This document shows positions 1 to 8,373 of a stretch of DNA of 64,000 bases, piece after piece. The notes beneath the pieces are model-generated. The model was not told the DNA's origin. It was given only the letters and a program-made list of their open reading frames with translations, and made no database searches. The stretch's first letter is position 1. Each line of letters starts with the position of its first letter. The position numbers and the translations under genes are program-made. Source of the DNA: Motiliproteus sp. MSK22-1 (GTDB lineage Bacteria; Pseudomonadota; Gammaproteobacteria; Pseudomonadales; Balneatricaceae); contig NZ_MIEQ01000027.1 in assembly GCF_001968815.1 (NCBI RefSeq), positions 186,001 through 250,000 of the forward strand. The letters run 5' to 3'.

Positions 1-287
1 TTGACGAATAGTGCATATTGTTTTTGGGTGACGGGGTAATGATCCAGCCAAAAACTGCTTATCTTCTGACTTTCCTGAGGGTGTTCCCAGAGATCATACC
101 AACGTTGCTGGCGAACGAGTTCAGGAGAATTTTGGTAAGCCCAGTCTCGCTCTTTGCTATTACTGCCGAGCAGGTATTCTCCTTCTGTGATTAAAACCTG
201 TGGAGCGCGGGTGGTCGTGATGTTCTCAGTCGCTAGAATAATTATCCCGGATAGAAGCGACAGGGTGGCGAAGAAATTTATGGGCAC
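1..287 (-). CDS. Formylglycine-generating-enzyme/sulfatase-modifying-factor-like protein, N-terminal part
   Basis: Reading leftward from a GTG at 285-287, the frame is open to the window edge, so only about 95 residues are visible. A GGAGG lies four bases before the GTG and supports this start. Residues about 5-19 are hydrophobic and look like a signal peptide or membrane anchor. The rest carries the pattern that opens FGE-sulfatase (SUMF1/EgtB-like) domains: a GEYLLGS segment, an ERDWAY segment, SPE, then FWLDHYPVTQKQYALFV, where the family has 'hPVTn-qY--F'. Family members oxidise a sulfatase cysteine, act as EgtB-type sulfoxide synthases, or are lectin-like; which one cannot be decided because the catalytic half lies outside the window. 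The next gene to the right is on the same strand, about 165 bases away. Confidence 0.6.
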   Translation of the reverse strand, partial: MPINFFATLSLLSGIIILATENITTTRAPQVLITEGEYLLGSNSKERDWAYQNSPELVRQQRWYDLWEHPQESQKISSFWLDHYPVTQKQYALFV

Positions 288-453
288 AGCCCCTCCGTAA
301 GAACCGCTTTGTAGTTATTCTGGACATGGCTAAATAATAGCTCAAGAGACTTATTTGCGGATTCTAGAGAAAACGATTGGCTGCCTGTGAACTACCTTGG
401 CTTTTCGCTGGCCAAGGTAGTTGAATGCTGTAAATTGTCAGTCTCTTCGCAGA

Positions 454-1611
454 CTATTTATCGCTGCTGTCGAAAAGAGAAGCAAATTCACCGTAGCCTT
501 CTTTTTTAAGCTGATCCGCTGGTACAAAGCGCAACGCTGCGGAGTTAATGCAGTAACGTAAACCTGTTGGCTCCGGCCCATCCTTGAAAACATGCCCAAG
601 GTGAGAGTCTCCAAATTTGCTCCGTACTTCTGTACGGGGAAAAATCAGCTTGAAATCTGTAGTAGTGACGATGTGTTCACTGACTAAAGGTTGGGTAAAG
701 CTGGGCCACCCCGTCTTGGAATCATACTTGTGGACAGAGGAGAACAGGGGTTCACCGGTGACAATATCCACGTATATTCCCTGATCTTTGTTATCCCAGT
801 ACTTATTATTATAAGAACGTTCCGTTCCGTCTTCCTGGGTGACTTCATACTGTAGTGGCGTAAGTGTCTGCTTCAATACTTCATCGGAAGGCTTGATGTA
901 GGTTTTTGCCATCGGTATTTCTTCCTTTTGGCTGACTTCCATAGGACCCTTAGGACTATAGTGCAGCTCATCCCCCCAGGTTTTTTGCAGATATTGATCT
1001 CGGCCTGAGTTATATCTGTAGTATTTGTACCTTAGCGGGTTTCGCTTGTAGTAGTCCTGATGGTAATCCTCCGCTGGCCAGAATTTGGTCGCTTTCTGAA
1101 TGCCGGTAGCCAATGGTTTGTCATACCGTCCGGAGGCTTGTTGCTGGTCCCGGGATTTTTCTGCTGCTAACTTCTCAGCAGAGTTTCGGTAAAAAATATG
1201 CGGACTATACTGGTAACCCCGATCAACAAACTGACCGCCGCTGTCCGTTGGATTTACATGTCGCCAGTAGGTTTCAAGCAGATCGTTATAACTGACTTTT
1301 TTCGGATCGTAGTGGACCTCTACGGCTTCAACATGCCCACTTTTTCCGGAAGAAACCTCCTTGTAGGTCGGATTCTCAGTCTGACCGCCGGTATACCCGG
1401 ACACGACCTCATTGACGCCGGGCAGCTTTTCAAAATCTGATTCAGTGCACCAAAAGCAACCTCCGGCAAAGGTGGCGATTTTTGTTTTTGCCGACATCAT
1501 TTCTGAAGGTGAAGACTTCATGGTGTCTTCCGCCACTGACTCTATAGATATCTGGCTGAGTCCGGTAATTGCCAGTAACCCTAATACTAAACCGGGCACT
1601 CGTTTTTTCAT
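454..1611 (-). CDS. msrAB: Exported fused peptide-methionine sulfoxide reductase MsrA-MsrB
   Basis: Reduces both methionine-S- and methionine-R-sulfoxide in proteins. The first 28 or so residues are a signal peptide (two Lys, a long hydrophobic run), so it should act outside the cytoplasm, like PilB/MsrAB of Neisseria and Haemophilus. MsrA occupies about residues 43-195 with the GCFWC catalytic motif at 51-55. MsrB occupies about 236-375, ending in the RYCINSA motif with catalytic Cys354. Odd points: the MsrB half lacks the zinc CxxC pairs, and the segment that carries the resolving Cys in PilB-type proteins reads [10 protein letters not shown], with Thr in place of Cys. No thioredoxin-like domain precedes MsrA, unlike PilB. 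A divergent LysR gene begins 294 bases away. Family assignment is secure. Confidence 0.95.
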   Translation of the reverse strand: MKKRVPGLVLGLLAITGLSQISIESVAEDTMKSSPSEMMSAKTKIATFAGGCFWCTESDFEKLPGVNEVVSGYTGGQTENPTYKEVSSGKSGHVEAVEVHYDPKKVSYNDLLETYWRHVNPTDSGGQFVDRGYQYSPHIFYRNSAEKLAAEKSRDQQQASGRYDKPLATGIQKATKFWPAEDYHQDYYKRNPLRYKYYRYNSGRDQYLQKTWGDELHYSPKGPMEVSQKEEIPMAKTYIKPSDEVLKQTLTPLQYEVTQEDGTERSYNNKYWDNKDQGIYVDIVTGEPLFSSVHKYDSKTGWPSFTQPLVSEHIVTTTDFKLIFPRTEVRSKFGDSHLGHVFKDGPEPTGLRYCINSAALRFVPADQLKKEGYGEFASLFDSSDK

Positions 1612-1905
1612 GGTGCTTTCCTCTTAGAAACAAACTGCCATCGTGCTGACCAGTGGTCCTCAGGCAATCAGGGAACCGTTGTTCTCGATTATTGATACAG
1701 AATCACATGTAGATACTTATTGTTACGCTGGTAACTTTCATTTGGATTCATTCCCAGACAAAAAATAACAAGATTTCGATAGTTCAAAGCGGTGTAATTA
1801 TATATGGGTAAAAAATTGCCAGAGCTAAAATATATGGATAACCTACTGTATATAGATATTAGCTATGAGATAGAGTGATGGAGATGGTGCAATGGGGATA
1901 ATACG
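1612..1905. promoter_or_regulatory. Divergent promoter region between msrAB and the LysR gene
   Basis: AT-rich 294-base gap separating two divergently transcribed genes. LysR regulators commonly bind such gaps and control both sides. I see no clear T-N11-A palindrome that can be assigned with confidence, and no ORF here looks real. Confidence 0.35.
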
Positions 1906-2769
1906 ATGGACTTAAGAGCACTTCGATACTTTGAGGCTGTGTTTGAAAAATGCAGTATTAGCGGAGCTGCCCGACATTGTTATGTATCTCAGCCGTCAGT
2001 TTCTGCGGCTATTCATCAATTGGAGGATACGCTGGGCACTCAGCTATTTGTTCGTAATACCCGAGGCGTAACGGCTACAGAGGCTGGGGAGCGTCTTTAT
2101 CCGCTTTCCAAAAAGCTGACAGGGGAGGCTAAGGCAATTGTAAACTTGTTCACTGATAAGCCCAGACCCGAACCTTTCAGGCTTGGACTTATGCGCTCTT
2201 TGGGAGTTGAGCGAATGAGCTTTCTTTTAAAAGATCTCACCACCAGTCTGGAACACCTGGAGCTCACATTAGTTAATCCTGAAGAAAATTGTGATGCTCG
2301 GATCATTAATTCCGCAGATTTGATTGCAGGCGAAGTATTTCAACCTCTCTGGCAAGATTGCTTCTATCTGGCACTCCCTCTTGGACATGAGCTGAGTCTG
2401 AAGGAGCAGGTTTCTATTGCGGATCTGGATGGACTTCCGTTTATAAACCGCTCGCCTTGTGCCGCTCTGGAGTTATTAAAGCAAGCTCTGCATGTTGCGG
2501 GGGTCGGGTTTACCAGTCGTGCAAATATTCGTACTGTGGAATATGCAATAGGAATGGTCAGCGCCGGGGTTGGAGCTGCTCTGGTACCTGACTGGGAGAG
2601 TACCCTGGTGCGAAAAGATATTGTACTTCGTCAATTCAGCGATATAGTTCTGGAACAGCAAATCGGATTGGCCTATCCCGAGCAGCAGAATCCTTCCTCC
2701 GTGTTGTCGCTGATGGAAGAGCTTTGTCGGCAGCGATGGGGTGTTCATCGACTTCAACGTCAGGAGTAA
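1906..2769 (+). CDS. LysR-family transcriptional regulator
   Basis: 287 residues, normal for the family. The N-terminal winged helix-turn-helix is clear: residues 1-60 with ALRYFEAVFE, the SISGAARHCYVSQPSVSAAI recognition segment, and LEDTLGTQLFVRNTRGV. The remainder is a typical effector-binding domain, about residues 90-280. The gene stops five bases before the glutathione-transferase start, so the two form an operon, and it is divergent from msrAB. The context suggests control of thiol or methionine redox repair; this is inference, as the inducer cannot be read from the sequence. OxyR-type redox cysteines were not identified. Confidence 0.9.
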   Translation: MDLRALRYFEAVFEKCSISGAARHCYVSQPSVSAAIHQLEDTLGTQLFVRNTRGVTATEAGERLYPLSKKLTGEAKAIVNLFTDKPRPEPFRLGLMRSLGVERMSFLLKDLTTSLEHLELTLVNPEENCDARIINSADLIAGEVFQPLWQDCFYLALPLGHELSLKEQVSIADLDGLPFINRSPCAALELLKQALHVAGVGFTSRANIRTVEYAIGMVSAGVGAALVPDWESTLVRKDIVLRQFSDIVLEQQIGLAYPEQQNPSSVLSLMEELCRQRWGVHRLQRQE

Positions 2770-2774
2770 CTCAC

Positions 2775-3410
2775 ATGATTGATCTTTATACCTGGGGTAC
2801 TCCAAATGGACGTAAAGTCTCGATCATGCTGGAGGCCTGTGGTTTTCCGTATAGGGTTAAGAGTGTCAATATTTTTAATAACGAGCAGTTTCAAGCCGAC
2901 TTTCTTCGTATCAGCCCGAATAATCGGATTCCAGCTATTGTTGACCATGAGGGGCCTGATGGGGAGTCGATTGGTTTGTTCGAAAGCGGTGCGATTTTAA
3001 TCTACCTGGCTCAAAAGAGTGGTCGTTATCTTCCCCAGGATCCTCGTCAATATTTCTCGGTTATGCAGTGGTTAATGTGGCAGATGGGGGGATTTGGGCC
3101 AATGCTCGGACAAGCGCATCATTTTCGCCGTTTTGCAAAGGAAGAAAACCCCTACGGAATAGAGCGCTATTCCAGCGAAGCCCGGCGTTTATGGGGAGTG
3201 CTGGATCAACAATTGACTAACCGGGAGTTTGTTTGTGATTCCCTTAGTATCGCAGACTTCTCGATCTATCCCTGGGTGATGCGCCATGAGTGGCAGGGAA
3301 TAGCACTTGAGGATTTTCCATCGGTTAAATCCTGGGCGCAACGGTTAGGAGTAATGGACGCCGTTGTTAAGGGCATGGCTGTGCCTGAGTTCGTAGAAAA
3401 AAGCTTTTAG
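2775..3410 (+). CDS. Glutathione S-transferase family protein (YfcG/YghU-like)
   Basis: 211 residues. The N-terminal thioredoxin-like domain (about 1-85) begins MIDLYTWGTPNGRKVSIMLE, with the TPNGRK segment typical of Nu-class GSTs such as YfcG, then NNRIPAI with the cis-proline and FESGAILIYLA, where the ES pair contacts the glutathione gamma-glutamyl group. The all-helical C-terminal domain follows (about 95-205). ATG at 2775 is chosen because GGAG sits just upstream (in the end of the LysR gene) and the protein start matches the fold exactly. Likely a glutathione-dependent disulfide-bond reductase or peroxidase, co-transcribed with the LysR gene. Confidence 0.92.
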   Translation: MIDLYTWGTPNGRKVSIMLEACGFPYRVKSVNIFNNEQFQADFLRISPNNRIPAIVDHEGPDGESIGLFESGAILIYLAQKSGRYLPQDPRQYFSVMQWLMWQMGGFGPMLGQAHHFRRFAKEENPYGIERYSSEARRLWGVLDQQLTNREFVCDSLSIADFSIYPWVMRHEWQGIALEDFPSVKSWAQRLGVMDAVVKGMAVPEFVEKSF

Positions 3411-3567
3411 GCACTTGAAATAGAGCATCGAGAGAAAATCCATTTATCTGCAAGAACATCGTGGCAACGGTTAAGGCAATGAAAGACATACTATCAAGAA
3501 ATCGTAGATCGCTATGATTACTCCCAGCTCTCGAATGAGAAAAGCTGAATATAATTGATCAGGGTTT

Positions 3568-4797
3568 TTATTGACTAATGGTTTCTGCTGCCAACACCAT
3601 TACGGTGGCGGTCTGGTTATAGTGGCCGATCGAGCCTCCCATCGTGGCTCCTTGTTCTCCGAAGGTGTTAAAGCCAATTAAAGGAACTTTTTCACCACAG
3701 ACCTCTCGCAGCAGTATCAAGTCATTCACACCCAGGTGACATTTCAGTAAGTGGCGAAGGATGCAGTTAAAAACTATAACGGCAGCGATTTTTTTCGGAT
3801 TACCCGCATCTTCGATAGCTTTTATTAGGGTTTCCCGAAAAAGTCGTTTGGCGGTGTCTTGGTCCGTTTTCATCGATCGTAAAAAAGCCCCCTGTGGAAT
3901 CTCGGCATAGAAGCTTACGCTGCCATCTTCATTGACAGCCTGTGCACTTTTAATCGTATATTCACCAAACACATCGGACGATTTAATGCCAAAGGGGTGC
4001 TGCACAAACAACTCTGGTGTCAGTTCGTCACTTTCCATGAGATTCTGCAGAATTTCCACCGCAGGCTTTCCATTCAAGGTATATACAACACGCCCCTGGG
4101 ACTTAGTGACTACCGCGCCTTTTGTTGAGGGTAGATATGGGTGGCCCATGGACGTTCCCATTTTTAATCCGCTGCTAAAGCTGGCAACAACGGCTGAATC
4201 TTGATAAACGCCGTTGCATATTTGATAAGAGTACTGGCTGGAGAAATCATTCGCGGTGGAACCACCAACAATTTGGGATACAGACCCTGTCTCTAGAATC
4301 AGTTGCCTAAGAAATGCTTCTTCTTGCCTGGAAGTGCCGTCAGGTAGCACCATATTTATGCAGGGTTTGATACGAGATATATCTGAAGCGTCTTTGCCAT
4401 CCATAGCATTGAACACCAATGACATCACCATAGGATTGGGCTCCAGATTAGCGTATGCACTGCCAATGGCTCTGCTGGCAGCCTGCTTGGGAGAGGCGTG
4501 AAGGTTGGTTCCTATTCCCACGCCAACACTAAAATAGGCGCTTTGCAGGGTCATTATTGCAATGCTATCGGTGACGGGTGAATCCATCAAACTGGAAAAC
4601 TCACCGGCGGAACTACCGCCAATGATGGGTACATCCTCGCCTACCACTCTTCGAATTTGATGATAGACCTGATTGAGGTTCAGACTAAAACTAGCAAAAC
4701 AGATAATCAGGTCAGGCTTGGAAGTCGTCTTCATTGCTTGCTCTATTGCCTGCTGTACATCTGTTGAATGCCCCAACCCTACCTTGATGATGCTCAC
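3568..4797 (-). CDS. FIST-domain sensory protein
   Basis: 409 residues beginning at a GTG preceded by a G-rich stretch. The N-terminal half carries the FIST N-domain pattern: the 'P-dlii-FaS' strand, VPIIGGSSAGEF near residue 75-90, and SVGVGIG. The C-terminal half fits FIST_C: VVYTLNGKPAVEIL, HPFGI, and the closing VPLIGFNTFGEQG block. FIST proteins are thought to bind small ligands and feed signal transduction. This one has no attached kinase, GGDEF or methyl-accepting domain and no signal-transduction neighbour, so the partner is unknown. It appears single and monocistronic, convergent with the GST gene. Confidence 0.85.
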   Translation of the reverse strand: MSIIKVGLGHSTDVQQAIEQAMKTTSKPDLIICFASFSLNLNQVYHQIRRVVGEDVPIIGGSSAGEFSSLMDSPVTDSIAIMTLQSAYFSVGVGIGTNLHASPKQAASRAIGSAYANLEPNPMVMSLVFNAMDGKDASDISRIKPCINMVLPDGTSRQEEAFLRQLILETGSVSQIVGGSTANDFSSQYSYQICNGVYQDSAVVASFSSGLKMGTSMGHPYLPSTKGAVVTKSQGRVVYTLNGKPAVEILQNLMESDELTPELFVQHPFGIKSSDVFGEYTIKSAQAVNEDGSVSFYAEIPQGAFLRSMKTDQDTAKRLFRETLIKAIEDAGNPKKIAAVIVFNCILRHLLKCHLGVNDLILLREVCGEKVPLIGFNTFGEQGATMGGSIGHYNQTATVMVLAAETISQ

Positions 4798-5247
4798 CGT
4801 TTTACCCCGCGCCAGATAAGATCTGTATAGGTATTAGTTTTGGTGATGCTAACCTGATGCGGAAAAACGAAACAATAAGAGTTGTAGTAATCCAATGCCA
4901 AAGTAGGACAAATCAGTACTAAGAGAGTAGCTGTACTGGTCAACCGTTTGGGTTAATGGATTGCTGGCACACTGCGACAGATCTGGGTGTCGTGCCATAA
5001 CAGGGAGATCCAGGCTGTTATTAATGGTGTAGTAAATAAGGGACCTCATGATGGCTAACGTACAGTATGTGCACAATTATAAAGAAAACTGCGTCACTGT
5101 AAGCTCATTGGGACTAAACTCATTGGGGTTAAACTCATTGGAGAGTCTGCTCGCTATTTTGCTCTGTTTTGGCCACTCCAAAGCACAGCGTTAGAGCGCA
5201 TTGGTCGATAGGTATAGTTTAAATAACGATTCTCAGGAGAGACGCGA
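4798..5247. other. Non-coding gap upstream of the OmpA-family gene
   Basis: 450 bases with no convincing gene on either strand. It holds the three 15-base tandem repeats listed separately. The last bases give an AGGAG eight bases before the ATG of the OmpA gene. Confidence 0.5.
5101..5145 (+). repeat. Three tandem 15-bp direct repeats
   Basis: Units at 5101-5115, 5116-5130 and 5131-5145 share the core CTCATTGG at exact 15-base period (AAGCTCATTGGGACT, AAACTCATTGGGGTT, AAACTCATTGGAGAG). They lie about 100 bases upstream of the OmpA-family start and could be iterated binding sites or a small slippage expansion. Confidence 0.8.
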
Positions 5248-6234
5248 ATGTTGATGCATATTCCGACGGCGGTCGTAGCAGTTATTTTTTTATTCATGCC
5301 CCCCATGGTGATTGCGCAAGATATTGATGGCATCGTCGAACATCCAATGATCAAACGCTATCCTGGGCAAGTCATCGCGTGGCAACACATTGAAAACTAC
5401 CAGCCCTACAAGGTTGCTGTGGGTCCGGTAACCGGTTACCGGTCGATCACCGATTGGATCGAGACAGAGGGTCGGGTGACCCGAACCTTCTACAAATATG
5501 AGGGGGAGGACCGGACCTATTCCGAGGTTTACAAGAATTATCGCGACGCGCTGAAGGCCGAGGGCTTCGAGATTCTCGGTGAAGGTATGTTTGCAGATCG
5601 TAAAGGCTCGGCCATCGGCTCTCGGCAATGGATGGAAGTTACATTTCGCGCTAATCCTGCAACCAAGCCTGGCGCAGTGGGAACGATGTTTTCGGGCACA
5701 TCTTCGTCGGGTGGCGCAGGTGCTATCGTCGCCAGGAAAGAACGTGCGGTGGGCACCGCCTATCTCGTTGTTTATGTCGAACAGCACTCGAAGAACTACA
5801 TCGGCACATTAGTAGATATTGTTGAAGTCGAGGCTGCCGAAACAGGGCTCGTTGTTGTTGATGCTGAAGCCCTGGGATCTGATATAGAAGAATATGGTCG
5901 CGTTGTGCTAGAGGGGATCGTATTCGACTTTGACAAGGCCACACTCAAGCCTGAATCAAAGGCTGCGCTCGATGTGATTGCCGGATACCTGAATAACAAC
6001 CCGAAGAAAAGCTTTTATGTGGTTGGACACACTGATTCGAAGGGAAGCTTTGCTTACAACAGAAAACTATCTTCTGATCGGGCACAGGCCGTTGCAGATG
6101 CCCTGAAGAAGAACTACGGCATCGCATCGGAGCGGTTAGAACCACATGGCGTCGGGCCTCTTGTGCCGAAGTTCTCAAATCATAGCGATGTTGGTCAAGA
6201 CAAGAACAGGCGGGTTGAACTCGTCGAAAGGTAA
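5248..6234 (+). CDS. OmpA-family outer-membrane/peptidoglycan-binding protein with DUF4892-like N-terminal domain
   Basis: 328 residues. A signal peptide of about 24 residues ends in MVIAQ. Residues about 25-210 resemble the DUF4892 domain that precedes OmpA domains in some marine gammaproteobacterial proteins. The C-terminal OmpA-like domain spans about 222-328, with GIVFDFDKATLKPES, VVGHTDSKG, NRKLSSDRAQAV and the terminal NRRVELVER; the Asp and Arg of these motifs bind diaminopimelate in peptidoglycan. AGGAG eight bases upstream supports the ATG. By eye the gene is richer in G/C-ending codons than its neighbours, which could mean transfer. It stands alone. Confidence 0.85.
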   Translation: MLMHIPTAVVAVIFLFMPPMVIAQDIDGIVEHPMIKRYPGQVIAWQHIENYQPYKVAVGPVTGYRSITDWIETEGRVTRTFYKYEGEDRTYSEVYKNYRDALKAEGFEILGEGMFADRKGSAIGSRQWMEVTFRANPATKPGAVGTMFSGTSSSGGAGAIVARKERAVGTAYLVVYVEQHSKNYIGTLVDIVEVEAAETGLVVVDAEALGSDIEEYGRVVLEGIVFDFDKATLKPESKAALDVIAGYLNNNPKKSFYVVGHTDSKGSFAYNRKLSSDRAQAVADALKKNYGIASERLEPHGVGPLVPKFSNHSDVGQDKNRRVELVER

Positions 6235-6606
6235 ATGCAGTCCGGCCTTTGTCAAATTATTAGGTTCCTTAGCCCAGGAAATCAAAAAAGATTAAGGTTG
6301 GACCTGCTCAATTGCTTTGGGGTATTAATGTTCTTGGCTCGCTTTTTCGGTTTCTTATGCTCGCGTTGTCTTTGGAGCCAAAGAACAAACTGGTGCAATA
6401 TCCGAGACATCTGAATGCGTAGATGGAGATACCGCGAACATCCGTGCATGGAAACGCGGATGCGCGATATCCGGAGAAAGGAGGCTGTAAATGTTTGAAA
6501 AATCCCTATCGTTTCAAATCTTTATATGGATATCGACCGATTTAACGGATCGACAAACCGAGCCTGCGTGATATACAAATGTTATGGTTCTAGGAGAAAG
6601 TGAAAA
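6235..6606. other. Structured non-coding gap between OmpA and VOC genes
   Basis: 372 bases with no credible gene. It contains a short hairpin (CATCT/AGATG, about 6411-6425), a strong imperfect hairpin (6428-6471) and, at its right end, the cassette-junction-like TGTTATGGTT at 6580-6589. Confidence 0.5.
6428..6471. repeat. Imperfect inverted repeat (hairpin)
   Basis: The inner arms CATCCG (6439-6444) and CGGATG (6457-6462) are flanked by CGCG (6433-6436) and CGCG (6463-6466), then GATA (6428-6431) and TATC (6468-6471). This gives 14 base pairs with one mismatch, a two-base AA bulge and a 12-base loop. No T-run follows, so it is not an ordinary terminator. Confidence 0.65.
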
Positions 6607-6957
6607 ATGAAAGTTAATAGGATAGTTTCGAATATAGAAACCTCGCAGTTAGTTAATGCTGGGGCTTTCTACAAGGATATTCTAGGTCTTGAACTTCTCA
6701 TGGATCACGGTTGGATTCAAACTTATGGCTCATCTTCAAAAATGTCCCTCCAAATAAGCCTTGCTTCAGAAGGTGGTTCAGGTACTCCAGTACCTGATTT
6801 GTCCATTGAGGTTGACGATCTTGATGCGGTTTTATTGGCTGTCCAACAAGCCGGTTATAAAATTGAGTACGGCCCAGAGAGTGAGCCTTGGGGTGTCCGA
6901 AGGTTTTATGTTCGCGATCCTTTTGATAAATTATTGAATATTTTGCAACATCAATAA
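6607..6957 (+). CDS. Small VOC (glyoxalase/bleomycin-resistance) family protein
   Basis: 116 residues, the length of a single VOC module pair. The pattern is FYKDILGLELLMDHG near residues 21-35, a central VDDLDAVLLAVQQAGYKI helix, and the closing WGVRRFYVRDPFDKLLNIL strand, in which VRDP plus a hydrophobic strand is typical. TAGGAG lies about ten bases upstream of the ATG. Substrate cannot be told. Members include glyoxalases, dioxygenases and antibiotic-binding proteins, and small VOC proteins are common cargo of integron cassettes. The flanking 10-bp inverted repeat (6580-6589 and 6962-6971) fits that origin. Confidence 0.85.
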   Translation: MKVNRIVSNIETSQLVNAGAFYKDILGLELLMDHGWIQTYGSSSKMSLQISLASEGGSGTPVPDLSIEVDDLDAVLLAVQQAGYKIEYGPESEPWGVRRFYVRDPFDKLLNILQHQ

Positions 6958-6961
6958 ATCA

Positions 6962-7036
6962 AACCATAACAAGTTGCTGCATCGGAAAAACTACTCGCTA
7001 CCGCTAGAGACCCGTGTCAGAGAGCAAATGTTGCTA
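6962..7036 (+). repeat. Possible (degenerate) integron attC-like site
   Basis: Immediately after the VOC stop, AACCATAACAAGTTGCTGCA at 6962-6981 has the form of an attC R''-L'' half. A partner AGAGCAAATGTT at 7021-7032 pairs with AACA..TTGCT with an unpaired insertion, as in attC arms. The right-hand core reads GTTGCTA rather than GTTRRRY, so the site is degenerate or coincidental. The left edge of the putative cassette is GTTATGG at 6581-6587, the exact inverse of CCATAAC at 6964-6970. Confidence 0.35.
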
Positions 7037-7083
7037 ATATACTGGTGAAAACTGCGGATGAATCTCGCGCAATACCTCTTTTT

Positions 7084-8012
7084 TTATTCCGCTGGAGGCC
7101 CCGCCAGATACTGATAAGCCTCGGCCCTGAGTTTCTTCACAATAGGGTAGCTATCTTGGTCATGTTGTGGGCAGATAAAGAGAAGTGATCCGAACGTTGA
7201 GCAAAAGTCAGGTTCTGAATCGTAGGTAAATGGAGGCGGAATCAACTGGGCAGAGGGTCCTTTAAGGCCTTCCACCCAAGATTCTGTCGGCCAGGATTTA
7301 GCGGCCTTGGGATAGCGTGCCTCCCAGGCATCGGCCAGTCGTAACGCCTCGGTAATATCCTCTTTGGATACTCGCCCGGAGGATTCCAGATGATCGACAG
7401 CATAGCTGGCAAAACCGGAGTAACTAAAGTTCTCTTTTACTCGTCGAAGGCCAATACATGCCACATATAGGCTGAAACCGAATCAAAAGAGTACTTTCTG
7501 AAGGCTTTGCCGATCTGAAAGAGTGCTTCAGGGTGACCCTGTAAGGCTGCCTTGTAATACCAGCTAAAAGCTTTTCGTAAGACGGGTTGGCGTTCTTTAA
7601 ACCGAAGAGAACCGCTATTATCGAGGGCAACAGCATATTTAAACTGAGCCACCGCATTACCCTGTAATCCGGCTTTTTCTGCCCAAGCCAGGGCTTTTTT
7701 CTCATTCGATAAAGGGTTGTCGGGGCTTTTGTAATATACGGCTGCTAAAGCCAGTTGCGCGGCGGCGTCACCGGCATCCGCACAGGGCTGAATCATCTCC
7801 CGTGCTTTATGCACTTTTTTGTACGGATCTTTTTGATAAATAACTCGGAGGGTTTCGTTAACCAGCTCTCCAGTACAATTTAAGCGGTCTTTTTCTGTTA
7901 CCGTTATGACCGACTCCGTCTCCTTTTGATTGATCGCTTGGCTGGCGGCATATACTGGCGTGGCCGATAGCCAACCGATAAATAGACCTGCGATTAACTG
8001 CGTGTTGCCCAT
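7084..8012 (-). pseudogene. Sel1/TPR-like repeat protein, interrupted by a frameshift
   Basis: Two overlapping frames read as one protein. The first part (8012-7437, 191 residues) has a signal peptide, then Sel1-type repeats: ADAGDAAAQLALAAVYY, AEKAGLQGNAVAQFKYAVAL, YKAALQGHPEALFQIGKAF, ending SAYMWHVLAFDE before a TAA. The second part, one base out of register from about 7464, continues with a helical tail of about 120 residues down to 7084, where Sel1 proteins usually close with an AE-A-RLA-W segment (here TEALRLADAWEARYP). The break lies near 7440-7460. GAGGAGGTGAT precedes the ATG at 8012. Either a real pseudogene or a sequencing slip. Function unknown; an exported scaffold is the usual inference. 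Confidence 0.65.
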
Positions 8013-8229
8013 ATCACCTCCTCTGCCAGTGTTAATGCCTGGATGACCTGACTATTTAGCCCTTGCGCAAAGGACCCAGCCAAAGCATCCAAGGTGCTGT
8101 TGTTTCGCTGATTGTTCCAGATATAGGTTTCTGTGGAGCCAAATACAGGAACCGTTGTATTGCGTTAACAGCAGGTTCGACCAGAGGGGTGTGAGGGGTA
8201 CAGCTTGCGGAGAGTGTGACAAACGGCAT
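7994..8229 (-). pseudogene. Decayed or frameshifted small ORF upstream of the Sel1 gene
   Basis: From an ATG at 8229 one frame gives MPFVTLSASCTPHTPLVEPA and continues to about 8165. A second frame, open from 8164 to the stop at 7994, gives a composition-normal peptide with VPVFGSTETYIW and STLDALAGSFAQG and a final ALTLAEEVIWATR helix. Joined by one shift they make a 78-residue protein whose end would overlap the Sel1 start. I do not recognise the family, and single-frame reading gives only 56-57 residues. Weak call. Confidence 0.25.
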
Positions 8230-8373
8230 ATTTACTTCCTTATAGGGGGTTAGTCTAGCAATTCCTTGCTTAGTGATTTAGCTTGAATGTTGCTTAGAAA
8301 TCTATCTTTTCTGGATTCGCCGCACATCCTATCAGCAGATTAAATGACAATCAATCCTGATTCAGGGAAAAGC

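Noticed and set aside
4849-5076. 75-codon ORF on the minus strand
   Set aside because: No ribosome site, no family pattern and poor coding character; treated as non-coding.
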